Positions 34,930 to 48,689 of a stretch of DNA of 64,000 nucleotides are shown piece by piece; within the stretch, counting starts at the first letter, position 1; the number at the start of each line of letters is the position of its first letter. The position numbers and the translations under genes are program-made. The notes beneath the pieces were generated by a model. It searched no databases. It was not told the origin of the DNA and saw only the letters and a program-made list of their open reading frames with translations. This DNA comes from Pleurodeles waltl (Eukaryota > Chordata > Amphibia > Caudata > Salamandridae): positions 1,027,669,066 through 1,027,733,065 of the forward strand of contig NC_090446.1 in the NCBI RefSeq assembly GCF_031143425.1, given 5' to 3'.

Positions 34930-37900
34930 GAGTTGCATGTCACCAGGCAGGTCGCTCCCCCCATCTGCCACGCAGCCCCCTGTGGGTTGAACCTCCGTTG
35001 CCGCTTTTGCCGCCTGACTACTCGCTCCCTTTTTTCTCTACCCCTGCGCTTGGCTTCTGTGCCACTTTGTTTTTACATTCTGTGCCCCTGTGTTTTGCTT
35101 CCTGTACCCCTGTGCTCTGTTGTCCCTCTCCCGCCATCTTTTCCCGCCATTTTTTCCACGGGTTTTCCCCCGGGTTTTGCCCTTGCTGCTGAGCCCCTGC
35201 TGCCCCGCCCCCTTCACTCCCATTGGCCGCCCCGCTACCACCTCCCAGCTGCTCCTCCCTCCCTCTGCCCTCATATGGAGGCCGCGCCTGGACCGCACCC
35301 AGCACCAGAACCCCTGGAATCTGCACCCCCGCAATGCCAGACTGCACTACGACGCAAGCACCCTCCACGCACTCAACACCAGACGAGACCACCCCTGCTA
35401 CCGGGCCACCCCGAAACGCACCCAGGGGCCTTTCAACTGCCGGAACTGCAGATTCACCAGCATCCAACCCTCCACACCACCAGCCAGAGAACCCAACCAC
35501 CTCTGCTGCATCCTCCTCAACACCCACTCCGCTCGCAAGCACGCCATCAAACTTTGGGACCTCCTAGACTCCACCACCCCGACGTCGCCTTCCTGACGGA
35601 GACCTGGCAGAACGCCACCTCAGCACCAGACATCGCCATAGCCATCCCACAGGGCTACAAGATCTCCCGCAGAGACCGCACCAACTGAGTGGGAGGAGGA
35701 ATCGCCATCATCCACAAAGACTCCATCAAAATCTCAACGAACACCGATGACACCCTCACCACCGCCGAGCACATGCACATCCAGATCCACACCGACCCCA
35801 ACACCACCCTCAGAGGAACTCTCATCTACAGACCTCCTGGACCCCGCCCACAGTTCAGTGACACCATCGCCGACCTCATCAGCACCCACGCCCTCGCTTC
35901 CACGGACTACATCCTCCTCGGGGACGTGAACTTCCACCTCGAGAACAACAACAACGTCAACTCCACCGCCCTGATCGACAACCTTGCCAACCTCGGACTC
36001 AAACAGCTCGTAACGACACCCACTCACGCCGCTGGACACATGCTCGACCCCATCTTCTCCGCAAGCCCCCACGTCTCCTTCAACCACACCACCGAACCAC
36101 ACTGGACCGACCACAGATGCGTCCACTTCACCTTCAGAAAACCCACCACACACCACCGCACCCAACAGCTACCACGCCGCTGCTGGGGCAAGGTCACTGA
36201 GGACCAACTGACTACCGCCCTCGCCCTGAGACCACCCACCGACCCCACCGACCCAGACACCGCCGCAACCAACCTCACACAGTGGATCAACGACTGCGCC
36301 AACACCCTCGCCCCTCTCAAGACCTTTACAACCAACCACACCAACAAGAAAGCTGCCTGGTTCACCGAGGACCTCCGGATCTCCAAGCACACCTGTCGGA
36401 AGCTGGAGAAGAAATGGCTCCACGACCGAACACCAAACAACCACACAGCCCTCAAGAGCGCCATCCGCAGACATCACCAACTCATCAGGACCGCCAAGAA
36501 GACCGCCTTCAAGGACCGCCTAGACAACAACGCACACAACACCAAAGAGCTCTTCAGCATTGTGAAAGAACTCTCCAGCCCCAGCTCCATCACCAACGAC
36601 ATCCCGCCATCTCAAGACCTGTGCGACTCCCTGGCCACCTTCTTCCACCGCAAGATCACCGACATCCATGACAGCTTCAACCCCGACTCCCCCGCACCCA
36701 CCACCGAGTCCACCACCCATGCGACTACCACTCGCACCAGTCGCCTGACCGTCTGGTCCAGCGTCAGCGACGAAGACACCATCAAAACCATGAACTCCAT
36801 CCACTCCGGATCCCCATCAGACCCCTGCCCTCACAACGTCTTCAACAAAGCCAGCGCAGCCATCGCGCCCCACCTACGGAAAACAATCAACTGTTCCTTC
36901 GAGACAGCAACCTTCTCAGAAAGCTGGAAGCACGCCGAGATCAACGCCCTTCTGAAGAAGCCTAAGGCGGACCACAAGGACCTCAAGAACTTCCGGCCCA
37001 TCTCCCTGCTCCCTTTTCCGGCAAAAGTGACCGAGAAGATTGTCAACAAACAGCTGACCCGCTACCTCGAAGTCAACAACATCCTGGACCCTTCCCAATC
37101 CGGTTTTTGCAGTAACCACAGCACCAAGACCGCCCTCATCGCCGCCACTGATGACATCCGGACCCTGATGAACAAAGGAGAAACAGCCGCCCTCATCCTC
37201 CTGGACCTATCAGCAGCCTTTGACACGGTCTGCCACCGCACCCTATCAGCACGCCTCCATGACGCCGGTATCCAAGAGAAGGCCCTGGCCTGGACCACAT
37301 CCTTCCTCTCCAGCAGAACCCAGAGCGTCCGCCTCCCACCCTTCCGCTCTAAAACCACTGAGATAATCTGCGGCGTCCAACAGGGATCCTCCCTCAGCCC
37401 GACACTGTTCAATATCTACATGGCCCCCCTCGCCCACGTCGCACGACAACACAACTTCAACATCATCTCCTACGCCGACGACACCCAGCTGATCATATCC
37501 CTCACCGAAGATCCCCACACCGCCAAAGCTAACCTCCACCGAGGAATGAAGGCTGTAGCGGACTAGATGAATGACAGCAGACTGAAGCTGAACTCAGACA
37601 AGATGGAGGTCCTCATTCTCGGACCCACCCCATCAGCCTGGGACGACTCTTGGTGGCCCACGTCACTAGGCACAGCCCCGGAACCCACGGACCACGCACG
37701 CAACCTGGGGGTCATCCTCGACTCCACTCTCTCCATGACCAGGCAAGTCAACGCGGTCTCCGCGTCCTGCTTCAACACCCTCCGTATGCTCCGCAGGATC
37801 TTCAAATGGATCCCCCTCGGCACGAGAAAAACTGTTACCCAGGCCCTCATCACCAACAGACTCGACTACGGGAACGCCCTCTACTCAGGAATTACAAACA

Positions 37901-38384
37901 AGCTCCTGAGACGACTCCAACGCATCCAGAACACCTCGGCCCGACTCATCCTCGATGTCCCCCGCCGCAGCCACATCACACTCCACCTGAGAGGCCTGCA
38001 CTGGCTCCCTGTCAACAAAAGGATCACCTTCAAGCTCCTGATCCACGCACACAAAGCACTGCACAACACCGGACCCACCTACCTTAACAACCGACTCAGC
38101 TTCCACACCCCCACCCGAAGCCTCCGCTCAGCCAACCTCGCCCTCGCCACAGTCCCCCGCATCCGAAAAACCACCGCCGGCAGCAGATCCTTCTCCTACC
38201 TCGCCGCCAAGACCTGGAACACTCTCCCCACCATCCTACGACAGACCCAGGACCTGCTGGCCTTCAGAAGACTCCTCAAGACCTGGCTCTTCGACCAGTA
38301 GCACCCCCCTCCCCAGCGCCTTGAGACCCTCGCGGGTATGTAGCGCGCTTTACAAATGCAGTGATTGATTGATTGATTGATGAA
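34930..38384 (+). mobile_element. L2/CR1-like LINE, well preserved copy
   Basis: About 3.45 kb and strikingly GC- and C-rich compared with its surroundings, with a sharp compositional edge near 34930. It has a short leader, one long endonuclease/RT frame (about 35090-38301), a 3' UTR of about 60 bp with CGCCTTGAGACCCTCGCGGG, and a GATT tandem tail at 38363-38382. The same 3' end occurs at 1-174. The sequences GTTGCATG (34933) and ACTGCATGG (38386) could be a decayed target duplication, but this is weak. Few disabling changes suggest it is the youngest LINE in the window. Confidence 0.85.
35090..38301 (+). pseudogene. L2/CR1-like ORF2: endonuclease and reverse transcriptase
   Basis: In order: a proline-rich N-terminus (35090-35480), the endonuclease start LLNTHSARKHAIKLWDLLDS (about 35515), VAFLTETWQN (35584), LLGDVNFHLE (about 35915), MLDPIFS (about 36040) and the TDHRCVHF histidine box (about 36105). 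The RT follows with NFRPISLLPF (about 36988), QSGFCSNHSTKTAL (about 37097), LLDLSAAFDTV (about 37198), VQQGSSLSP (about 37375) and catalytic YADD at 37471-37482. The C-terminal part (37567-38301) contains NRLDYGNALYSG, LHWLPV and the final LKTWLFDQ. Damage that I can see: a one-base loss near 35578, TGA at 35686-35688 (probably a CpG change of an arginine codon) and TAG at 37564-37566 (probably from a tryptophan codon). Otherwise open for over 850 codons. Confidence 0.87.
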
Positions 38385-38389
38385 AACTG

Positions 38390-39625
38390 CATGGTACAGA
38401 TTACAAAGTTATGTTTTTTCTGTCTTTCATTATCCTAATGATGCTAAAAAAAGGTTTGTTTGGCTAGAAATTAATTCTTATTAATATAATCAGCCCTAAC
38501 TACTGTGTTATGATTTGAATTTGTGCTCCTCCAGACCAAGCACGCTTACAAAATGCCTACCAGTATGGATGACATGTGAATCCTACACTTTGTTCCCCCA
38601 TTTGCCTTCGGTAACATTTTCTATACACTGCTTTACACAAGTATGATTCATTGTCTCTGTATGTGTGCACGATGTAGAGTGCTCCTACACTATACACTAG
38701 TTTCAGAGTTTTTTTCAAAACGTGCATAAATAACCATATGGCTGCTTTATAATTTCAAGTAGTAATATCTCAAATCAATATGGATGTTTTATCAGCAGCA
38801 TAAAAAAATCAAGTCACTTAAGTCAAGTGATGGAGGGCCAGTACACCCAGTCTAAAAATTGTTCCAACACTGCTTCACTGCTGGTGCATTCATGGCCGTC
38901 CGTGGTCCCACCACGCAGTTCTGTTCACTGGAGAGAAGTTACATGACTGGCAAGGGAGAGTCGCCTCGGTGTTTTGACAGTGAGGCACTTCGCCTTACGT
39001 AAACCAGACAGCTGAGCGGCACCACATGTGGGGACGGCTTGCTTCATATCCTCTGAGAAGCCATAAATACGTCAGCCGGCTCCAACGTGGGCTGGCTTCA
39101 AACACCTGCATCTAATAGTGAGCAGATGAAGCCAGATTCAAGTAGGCGGCGACGAGCTGCCGCTCTGAGCGCGAGACGAGAGGGCGTTTCCACGAGCTCG
39201 GAGGCGTGTCAAGATAAAACTCAGGAAGAGGCTTCGGTTTATCAGCTTTCGGTATCAACAAAGATAAACAATAATTGATGTAAGTCAGAAAATGTACTTC
39301 AACACGTATTGTTTAACGGGCAGAAACACCAGGATCGGTGCACATCACTGATACAGTGGAGACAAGGTACCCCAGATGTAGGTTTGATAACGACGTACAA
39401 AAGGATCCCCCTACGAGACAGAATCAATTAACACATCAAGGACACCTAAGTCGACGCTTACTGCAAATTATATATTCTACTATTGCCTCCTTGTACCTGA
39501 ATGAGTGCCCTCGGAGTGCTGTTGTGAGTATGGAGTATATGCTATAGTTAACCTGTGTACTTTCAAGTAGGGGGGTGGGCACACTGACTGATAAAAAGGA
39601 GCAGGATTTCCTTTTGATTAGTATA
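38390..39625. other. no recognisable feature
   Basis: Mixed sequence. A 62-codon frame at 39087-39278 is arginine- and serine-rich and is followed by GTAAGT, but there is no convincing acceptor and no known motif, so I do not call an exon. Confidence 0.35.
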
Positions 39626-39633
39626 GTGCGATG

Positions 39634-40266
39634 CAGGCCCGATTTGTACCCTTTGAAAGTGGTGGGGCGATTGAAGTGTCCCACCAATTCCCCCCAAAAA
39701 TAAATAAAATACCCCCTCTCTCAAAAACCCCAAAGTAAGCCACACCTCCCTCCAAAAGCCCAAATAAAATCATAACAATAACTACAAAATAAACACAACC
39801 ATTACACTTACATGCATTACACATTTCAAATAAAAAAACAGCACTTCCCCACAGGCTTTGCGTCCTCCTCCATGCTCTTCTCCTTCTCCGATGCCGGAAG
39901 AGCTGCCCTAACCAATCCAGACACTGCTGTCATGCTTTTAGTCAGCATGAGAGAAGCAACTGGATTGGATGGAGTGGTCTGGCTGGACAGCTGAGTGGAG
40001 AGCTTCAAAATGTGCATGTTACTTTGGCCGGCGCAAAACAGCCAACCAAAGTGACATGTGCACTTTAGAGTATGCAGTCAAGCCACTGCTCCAGTCATCT
40101 GCTGCCAATCAGAGCAGATGAGAGCATGTCTCTGGGCTGGTGAACGCTGTGCAGGTAAAAATAAAATGGCAATGAAAGCTTTTCATGAGCATTTTATTTT
40201 TGCCTGCACCGCTCGCAGCAGGCGGGGGACAATGCTCCCCCTCCTTTTGAGGACAAACGGCCGCTG
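39634..40266. mobile_element. non-autonomous hAT-like DNA transposon, copy 2
   Basis: 633 bp, beginning CAGGCCCGATTT and ending GGCCGCTG, so CAG...CTG termini as in the copy at 11783-12387. Shared landmarks are the GGTGG/GGGG block after the left end, an AATAAATAAAATA-type A-rich stretch, and near the right end GGCGGGGGAC AATGCTCC followed by a CTCCTTxTGAGGA stem. The flanks GTGCGATG (39626-39633) and GTCCAATG (40267-40274) agree at six of eight bases, consistent with an aged 8-bp duplication. Confidence 0.6.
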
Positions 40267-40274
40267 GTCCAATG

Positions 40275-41665
40275 GTGCAGGAATGTCAAGGCATTTGTTC
40301 TGAGGCCCAATGGCAGTGATACTTCCATACTTTCAAAGAGCAATGGAAACATCTGGTTTTGTGGGCAGCGAATCTGTCTAGGGTCAACAGGAGAGGAAGT
40401 ATTTGTCCTTTTCATGGACAGATTGGAGAAGGAAGGGAGCGCTTGGTAATTGTCTGACTGGAGTTCGTTCCTTCCAAGTTATTTTACATCCTAAGAGACT
40501 TTGGCAAACATTCCTCTCCACACCCACTGATGGCACAACCTTTGTCTGGCTCTGTGCTTGGAACAGGTTTGGATCCAAGTTCCTGGATTCCATATCTAGC
40601 AGTTACTCCTGAGCCATATGTGGCCCCACCTACCAAGATGCCTCCTGGGAAAGTGAACTTTCTCTTTATTTGGCCTCTGTCTATTAATTTTCTCTCATCC
40701 TCTGCCTCTATCTGCTTCCGTCTCTCTACCCAGTATCATCCTAAGGATTTTTGCGGTCCAGGGCAAGGCATATTGCAACTGTATTTTGTGATCATGCTAA
40801 AGTTTTACATATAATTTAGTATTGTTTGGCATTATGCAGGCTTTAATTAGCAGGAAATGTGTAATAACATTCAAATCTGTGCCTCACCGCGGCCCCCAAA
40901 ATAAGATTTCCCAATAGCCCTCAAAATCCATACTATGAAACTACCCAGAATCCAGGCTTGTCCCGGTGAAATATCCCAGCTGTGTACTGGTGGAGCATGC
41001 AATGCGGGGAGCAGGAACAGGTTCAGCACACTTTCACTGTGTGATCACTGTTCCCGCTGGAGGGGTACAAATGCCTCCCTTACTCCATTTGTGCTAACTG
41101 TACCCTGGGTGGGGGCATTCGGAGCCCAGACCAAACACGGCTGGACCCGTAGCCCTCCCATCAGGTTAACTAATATACACTCAGCATGCAACTTTATAAC
41201 TTGCCATGAGAGAAAGCTTTTTGAAACTTTCAATCGTAAACTTGCTATGTAGGTAAGATTTCAATGTATACTGCTGTCAAAGACAGGGAGAAAGAAGGCA
41301 CCCAAAAACACTCCTGCCCCCGCAGATCCAGCTGATCACTTGGCACTGAGTGCATCATTAAGAACAGAGAAGATCATTCAGGCCGTTTCACAACCAAAGC
41401 CTTTCAATTTGCATATAACTTGAAAATAAACCACCAAACGCCTAAGGGCTTCCAGGTCTACGGCGCAGCCTATTTTAGTATTTCACAGCCAAATAGTTAA
41501 GATCTTATACAACACAAAACTAAATAAAGCTCTGAGCACCAGAACATAGATCATCAAGACATTAAGAATGTCCCATGGCAGGAAGACAGGCAGCGATGGA
41601 AGGAGATAGGGACTGGGAGGAAGAGAAAGCACAAGCTAAACAGAAAAAATAGGCAGAGACAAACT
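40275..41665. other. no recognisable feature
   Basis: Open frames of up to 105 codons (40935-41252) have no recognisable motif. I see no repeat boundary in this interval. Confidence 0.35.
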
Positions 41666-42690
<1,025 letters not shown>

Positions 42691-42696
42691 AAAGAC

Positions 42697-42742
42697 TATC
42701 TATCTATCTATCTATCTCTAGCTATCTTTCTATCTATCTAGC
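42697..42742. repeat. (TATC)n microsatellite, interrupted
   Basis: TATC units with one internal interruption (CTAGCTATCTTT). Confidence 0.85.
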
Positions 42743-42878
42743 GCAATGAAAGGGTGCCAATGGCCCTCATGCTATCAAAAAAATGTGACACTGTCCCCCA
42801 TTTGGGAAGAAGACTGTTCTATATTTATGGTGAAGTAGGCCTCTAACACCCCTGGTACCCAAAAGCACAGTATATGCG

Positions 42879-42879
<1 letters not shown>

Positions 42880-42934
<55 letters not shown>
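42880..42934. repeat. (TATC)n microsatellite
   Basis: About thirteen consecutive TATC units. Confidence 0.95.
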
Positions 42935-43082
42935 GCTGTAACTGTCTCTCCAGCTGTCCATCTCTCTATTAATTTCTCTTTGAGTCCTGCTTGCTCTCTG
43001 CTAGTGCACCTTCCTCTATCTCCCTTAGTATGTCTCTCTAAATCCAAGTCTGTTGAAAAAACACAACCTAGCTCTCTTGTGC

Positions 43083-43912
43083 AAAGATTCCATTTAAGGA
43101 ATCATAAATTGTGACAAATAAAGATTTGCAGTTTGTGATTCCTTAAATGGAATGTACAAACCAAATTTGCTATAAGTGGTCGCAAGTTGCACCCTGACTT
43201 CTATAAAATCCATTGGTATTTTGAGAAGCTTACCCCTGGATGAGAACTCCTGACTATGTACGGACTGAGGGGTCCCCTCCATGTATCTTGCAGGTGTACC
43301 CAGCCCAAGTTTCGTTATGCCACTGGACCTACCTTATTAATATGCATGAGATAGGTTGTACATTTTGACCCACTACAATTGGCTACATTCACAGGTATGA
43401 TGGCCTGCTGGAGTCAGAAGACCACCACGTCTGTGCTTGCTTTTGAACAAAGCAATCTTTTTTAATGCAGCCCATTTTCCTTAAAGGAAACCAGGATGCA
43501 TTTAAAAAAGAAAAGAATAACACACACCTTTTTTATGATCATACAAAAAAGGTTTTATGAACTTTCACAAAGGGGAAGGGGTCCCTGTGGATCCCTTCTC
43601 ATTTGTGAATAGATTACTACCTCCTTTAAGCAGGTGGTGAAATATTGTTTTGCAACTGGATTTTGGTCATAAAAAGTAGCTTCAAAATTCGGTACCTGAA
43701 GAGGACACCCTTGAAGTGCCCTTTACAAATATCGGATCTGTACTTATTTCCAAACCCAATTAGTATTTAAGATTTGATAACATGTTGCTGAATCGCTATT
43801 TGGGTTTGGTGAAAAAAATTCCATTTTGTGGTTGAAAAGGCTCTGATTTTCCAACTCGGAGCCTTACTGACAGTAAAATGGTTTTGTATATGAGGGCCTT
43901 GGTCCCAACATC
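43083..43912. mobile_element. hairpin-rich MITE, older copy
   Basis: From about 43320 to 43860 this follows the same order of blocks as the element at 46253-46976: a TACCT...GAGGTA-type stem, GGTATGATGGCCTGCTGGAGTC, TTTTxAATGCAGCC, CACAAAGGGGAAGGGGTCCC, a TTCGGTA stem, CTGAATCG and TTTGGGxTTxG. The left part has a hairpin with arms ATTCCATTTAAGGAATCA and its near-complement (43087-43153). It is more decayed than the other copy, and its termini are uncertain. Confidence 0.6.
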
Positions 43913-43914
43913 TG

Positions 43915-46250
43915 CAAGGTCAAATGTACATCCTAGGCACAAGCTGACCCAATACCTGCTGTGGCACAAATGGGCTTTGGGTACATGTTGACCCTGCAGC
44001 TGCTAGGGCAGCAGTCTCAGACCTGTAAAGTATGTAGGCCTATACATGCTCTGTTTGAATGTCAAATATATCTAATAAACAATTATATAGCACATGATGT
44101 AAACTTGATTTTTATGGCACTTAATAAGTATTTACCACTACCCAATGGAACCATTGAATCAATTTTAGAATAACACAAGAATGAGTTAACACCTACCAGG
44201 GCTCAAAGGTTCAAGCGTATGCAGGGTACATGCAACTATTTGAAGCCGGTTACTTAATTCACTATTTTACCAAGATTGTATTTTGTGATCTGCAGGCAAA
44301 ATAAAAATCTCTGCAACAACATAATTAACTCACAGACATATCTTTCAAGAAAGGCAAAGCTGTGACCTAAATGTTACTTCCAGTGCTCTGAAACATACAC
44401 TTAACTGTCTGTTATATTTGCTAATGCTTCAAACCTGTGACCAGCGATGGTACATATATCACTCCAGCAAGAGCATTACCCACCAGAGTTTACTAACTGT
44501 TATAAGATGAAACCGACTGGATACACATAGATATCTTCAGCTGGTGCCTTATCCCTTTTTGTTTTCAGTGGGCAGGGCTTCCCAGGGCACAGTAAAACTG
44601 GTTGACAAATAGGGGAACCAAGACCATGCCCAACAATTCCAAAGGCATCTGTCCTTGTCTGCATACTCACACCACTGTTATCAAGAAGTTATCAATTCTG
44701 TTTCTTTGCAGTCACCATTTACCCACCTTTTTAAACTTTTAACTAAACCACATGGCCCTTCATCTCAGTTCTCACTGCCTCACTTGACTTTCCCAACTTC
44801 TTAATTTCTAAGGTAGACATTCTAAGATCTGCCGTCATTGTTGTTGCTTCTGTCCACTCTTCTCTTTCCTTACTCCCTAATCCACCCTTCAAATGTATGC
44901 ACAATGAATATGAGCTCCTGCTTTATCTCCATAAATTGGCCTCTGCCTTCTAATTTTCTCCTCTTGTATCTAATTTCCTTTGCTTTCCTACATATGCTTC
45001 CTTACTGTGACAGCAGTAACAGATTAAGCCAGATACCATGCATACACAGTATTGACTTCATATGAATACAGTTTTCATCTGTACCTGTCACGGGCACCAA
45101 GCCCTGCCACTCAAGTAGATTTCTGTTTTTATGAGGAGAAGTATGGGAATGCTGGGTGGAAGGGATTTTGTGAGAAATGTGAGAAAAACGTGATTTTAGC
45201 CAAAGTTTTAAGTATGTAGAGCTTCCTGGCTAAGAAACGTTACAGCATCCAGGATTTGCCTGAGTCTCTAGACTTTAAAAACATCAGGAATTTGTAGGGT
45301 ACCCTGGTTGCTGGCTATCTCAGAGACCAGATACTGCAGCTATTCACCATAGCAAGTCAGATGAAATTTGAACTATCCACTATCTACCCACACATATGTC
45401 CAAGTGATGCCAAAAAGAATCCAAATGTCCACTTGCTTACCATGGGGATGAGAATGCTCTCAGCCACTGGAGGGCAGAAAGGCTGGTGAGGCTTTAGGGG
45501 TGATGTGGCCTGATGTCAGGATGGGTTAGCACATGTCCCATGATTTTTTTTGTAATATATCTCTGGCATCCAAAAGGTTTTCTGCCCTGTCTGAAGCAGA
45601 TTGCACCCCATGGGAGAGGAGGGCTAGGCAAATGAGGATGAACCTCCAATATCTGCCTCCCAGTGGAGACAGAAAAACTGTTATGTGTGCACATGCCACC
45701 ACCCGGGGGTCCACTCTCCTCACCCCAAAAGAAACTCCCTGTGACATAGTGGGTGTTTCCCTGCTTAGGGATTGCAGTCCTGGGCCGATCCACATGCAGG
45801 GCTCCACTTAGGAGAGATATTGCTGGAAAAGGGATATTGTCTCCTTTCCCATGGTATCTGTCCTGAACAGGTTAATGCTGGGGAGGGGCAGATCTATGCT
45901 TCCCGAGCACCAGTCAAAGAGGAACCAGACTGTGCTGCAACATAGGCATGCTGTGTTAGCTGAGCATCACAGTAAACAACAAAAAAAATCAAACATGTGA
46001 GGCAAAGAAAGCTTTTCCCTTGTGTCCAAACTTTGACATTTATATAGAAAATCCTTTTGGAGCAAGCACCAGCAGGATTATCTCAAGCAATGGGATGGAG
46101 GACGGTTGACATCTACTGCTCTAGCGAAGTAAAGAAGTGGACGTCAATGGGTCATTCACCACATTCAAGAAGTTAAACACATTTGACCATTCTGTCCCAG
46201 GGTAAGTTATACTCTGTCTCTTCGCTTAGGTTCTCTGGCAGTGACCTCTC
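43915..46250. other. no recognisable feature
   Basis: Overlapping open frames at 45494-45811 on both strands (up to 99 codons) lack motifs and have no splice signals that I trust. No repeat boundaries are seen. Confidence 0.35.
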
Positions 46251-46252
46251 TT

Positions 46253-46976
46253 GGGGCCACATGTACAAAGATCCAGTTTTGTGATTCGCAAACTGTGAGT
46301 CACAAAACCGGATGTACAACAGTGTACTTTGCACTGTTTGCGATTCCCAATGGGGTCGGAAATGACCTACCTCATGAATACTCATGAGGTAGGTCGCAAT
46401 TTGCGACCCTTTTGGGAATGGCCGCCCTCACAGGGATGGTAGCCTGCTGGAGACAGCAGACCACCATGTCTGTGACTGCTTTTAAATAAAGCATTTTTTT
46501 TTTTTTAAATGCAGCCTGTTTTCATTAAAGGAAAATTAGATGCATTTCAAAATTAAAAATGAAAAGTTTTCTTTTCATTTTTTCAGAGCAGGCAGTGGTC
46601 TGTGGGACCACTGCCTGCTCTGAAAACATATTTTCGCTGCCATTCACAAAGGGGAAGGGGTCCCCTGGGGACCCCTTCACTTTTGCGAATGGATTAGAAG
46701 CAATTTGAAACTGGTGCTAACTGCGCTTGTTTTACGACCGCATTCGCGGTCACAAAACAATCATACATACCATTTGGATTCGGTATTAGGAAGGGACGCC
46801 CTTGACATGCACCTTCCTAATACCGAATCGCAAAACCCAAACTGTGATACGGTAACAAGTTACTGAATCGCAGTTTGGGCTTTGTACATCCCAAAAAGCA
46901 TTTTTCAAGTCGCAAATGGGCCAATTCTGCGAATCCGCCCGTTTGTGACTTGAAAAATCCTTCGTACATCTGGCCC
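46253..46976. mobile_element. hairpin-rich MITE, better preserved copy
   Basis: Imperfect terminal inverted repeats: GGGCCACATGTACAAAGAT on the left against GGGCCAGATGTACGAAGGA read from the right. Flanks are TTG and TTA, a possible 3-bp TTA duplication. Internal stems are 46364-46377/46382-46395 (GACCTACCTCATGA), 46580-46600/46606-46626 (21 bp perfect), a GGGGTCCC/GGGACCCC stem near 46655-46675, and TTCGGTATTAGGAAG with its complement at 46779-46828. No coding capacity. Three-base duplications fit PIF/Harbinger-type mobilisation, but this is inference. Confidence 0.72.
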
Positions 46977-47674
46977 TTAGTTCTTCTGTTATATCTTTAG
47001 CCATACATATCTGTTTGAAGTTTGTAAAATGAATATACATATTTGCATTTGCCATGACATTCACCATGTTGGAGCCCCTAGACTAATTGCTCCTACCTTC
47101 ACCACAAGTGGCATTTTCCTTTTTTTTCAAACAAGGCAAACATTTTATGGAAATCATACCCTGCTCGATAGGATGCACCTCCTTGATAAAGGAAAAACAA
47201 ATTTCATTGGTACCTACTATCTTCTCCTATGACTCTTCTTCAAATGACTCATGCTCTGCAGAGAAGCAATTCTCTACAGTGTTGCTTGTGATTTCTGTTG
47301 CACATACACATCTCAATCTAAGGTTGCCTCTTTTCGTAGAAAAAATACCACTCATTTGTTTACGTTTTACTATTCTAAAGCAGCCAAGTTTTGGTGGGTG
47401 AAAAATAATTTGGGTAAAATTGTCAGGATTAATTAGTAACATGACAATTAGCCCTGTGTTTGCCCTAATAATCATTATGAAACGATTAGGCAGTTTTCTT
47501 TACGTATTTGTTTTTTTAGATTTATGCTTCAGCAATTGGAAAAGAGGTGCACTGTTGACTTGGTCTCCTGGTGATATAGTCATCATGTCTTTGATACCTT
47601 CACCAAGTCCCTTTTTAGGTTGAGCAAAGCAGCGCTGCTTTTCCGACATGTTGGTATGTGTCTGAATGTTTGGC

Positions 47675-47900
47675 CACGCCCATCTCACGCCCATCACTAC
47701 CACTCGTTCGTGGGCTTGCCTTTTGAAAATCCTTTGATGACATTGGTAAATGCTTTACCTTTGTCCCTCATCGGGGCGGTTTAGTTACAGCCTTTGCCAT
47801 CAACCCTGTTACATGGATAATTGCACTTTTACCGATATGTTTGACTGCAAGCAAACTTCTTTTTCCTTTTGTGTCTCTGTTTCACGCTCATGCTTCTTGG
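47675..47900. repeat. dispersed repeat, copy 1
   Basis: Shares with 52167-52372 the ordered blocks CGCCCA...CACGCCCATCACT, GTTCGTGGGCTTGCCTTT, AATCCTTTG, CATTGGTAAATGCTTT, CCCTGTTACATGGATAATTG and CGAACTTCTxTTTCxTTTTG-like. It is similar over about 200 bp. Class unknown. Confidence 0.65.
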
Positions 47901-48689
47901 CGGCTGTGGTGCTACGAATCAGCTTGATTGTTTTATTTTTCTTGAACGGGAGACTTTTTGGGAGTACTCACTATCTGGACAGAAATCTCATGTTCCTTTG
48001 GCTCGTCTGACTATTCGTTGCCTCCCCTCCCTCCCCACACCAGCCCCGACTCCAGCACAGTCTCCTACCAATAATTATTCTTAATTTTTCATTAAACATT
48101 CTCAGTGCCTCCTTTTTTTGCACAAACTTCTCACACTTTATAACCAACAACAAGCGGTACTATCGTTAACATGCGTATGCATGTAATATCAGGTCATGCA
48201 TGTAACATGCAAAGCTCGGTCCTCCTTCATGGGGGCTGCATCCGAAGGGCCGCGTGTTATGACAAACAGACTGCAAAATGTGTCACAAAGCAGCTAAACT
48301 CTGGATAAACTGCAGAAAAAAAAGTTTGTGTCTCTGTCTGCCCTGTTGTTATTTTCCAGAAATCTGGATTACAGGAAATATTTTCTTTTAAAACTAACAA
48401 AGAACTAAACAGTCCATGAAAATGTGTGACAAGGATTGCAAGCTCGCCCGCCCCTGAACTAAATGCAGTGGAACGAGCGAGTGTAGCACGGACACTTTGG
48501 GAATGTAAGTGAGTGGGGTTTACTCAGCATTTCACGTTTCCAACGTGGATTACAGGACTACAGTTGAGCCGAGGTATTAATAAAACATTGTATTAGAGTG
48601 TCAAAAGGCTGTTCGGATCGCATTGTGTGCTTTATTCGTAACTAGTATGAATAACAAAGGATTAGGGGAGCCGAGATGGTCCCAGGCAT

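Noticed and set aside
35018..38106. Antisense frames of up to 174 codons across the L2/CR1-like LINE
   Set aside because: Shadows of a cytosine-rich coding strand; the sense frame carries all the known endonuclease and RT motifs.
39087..39290. Arginine/serine-rich frame followed by GTAAGT as a possible exon
   Set aside because: No convincing acceptor, in-frame stop just before the donor and no recognisable peptide.
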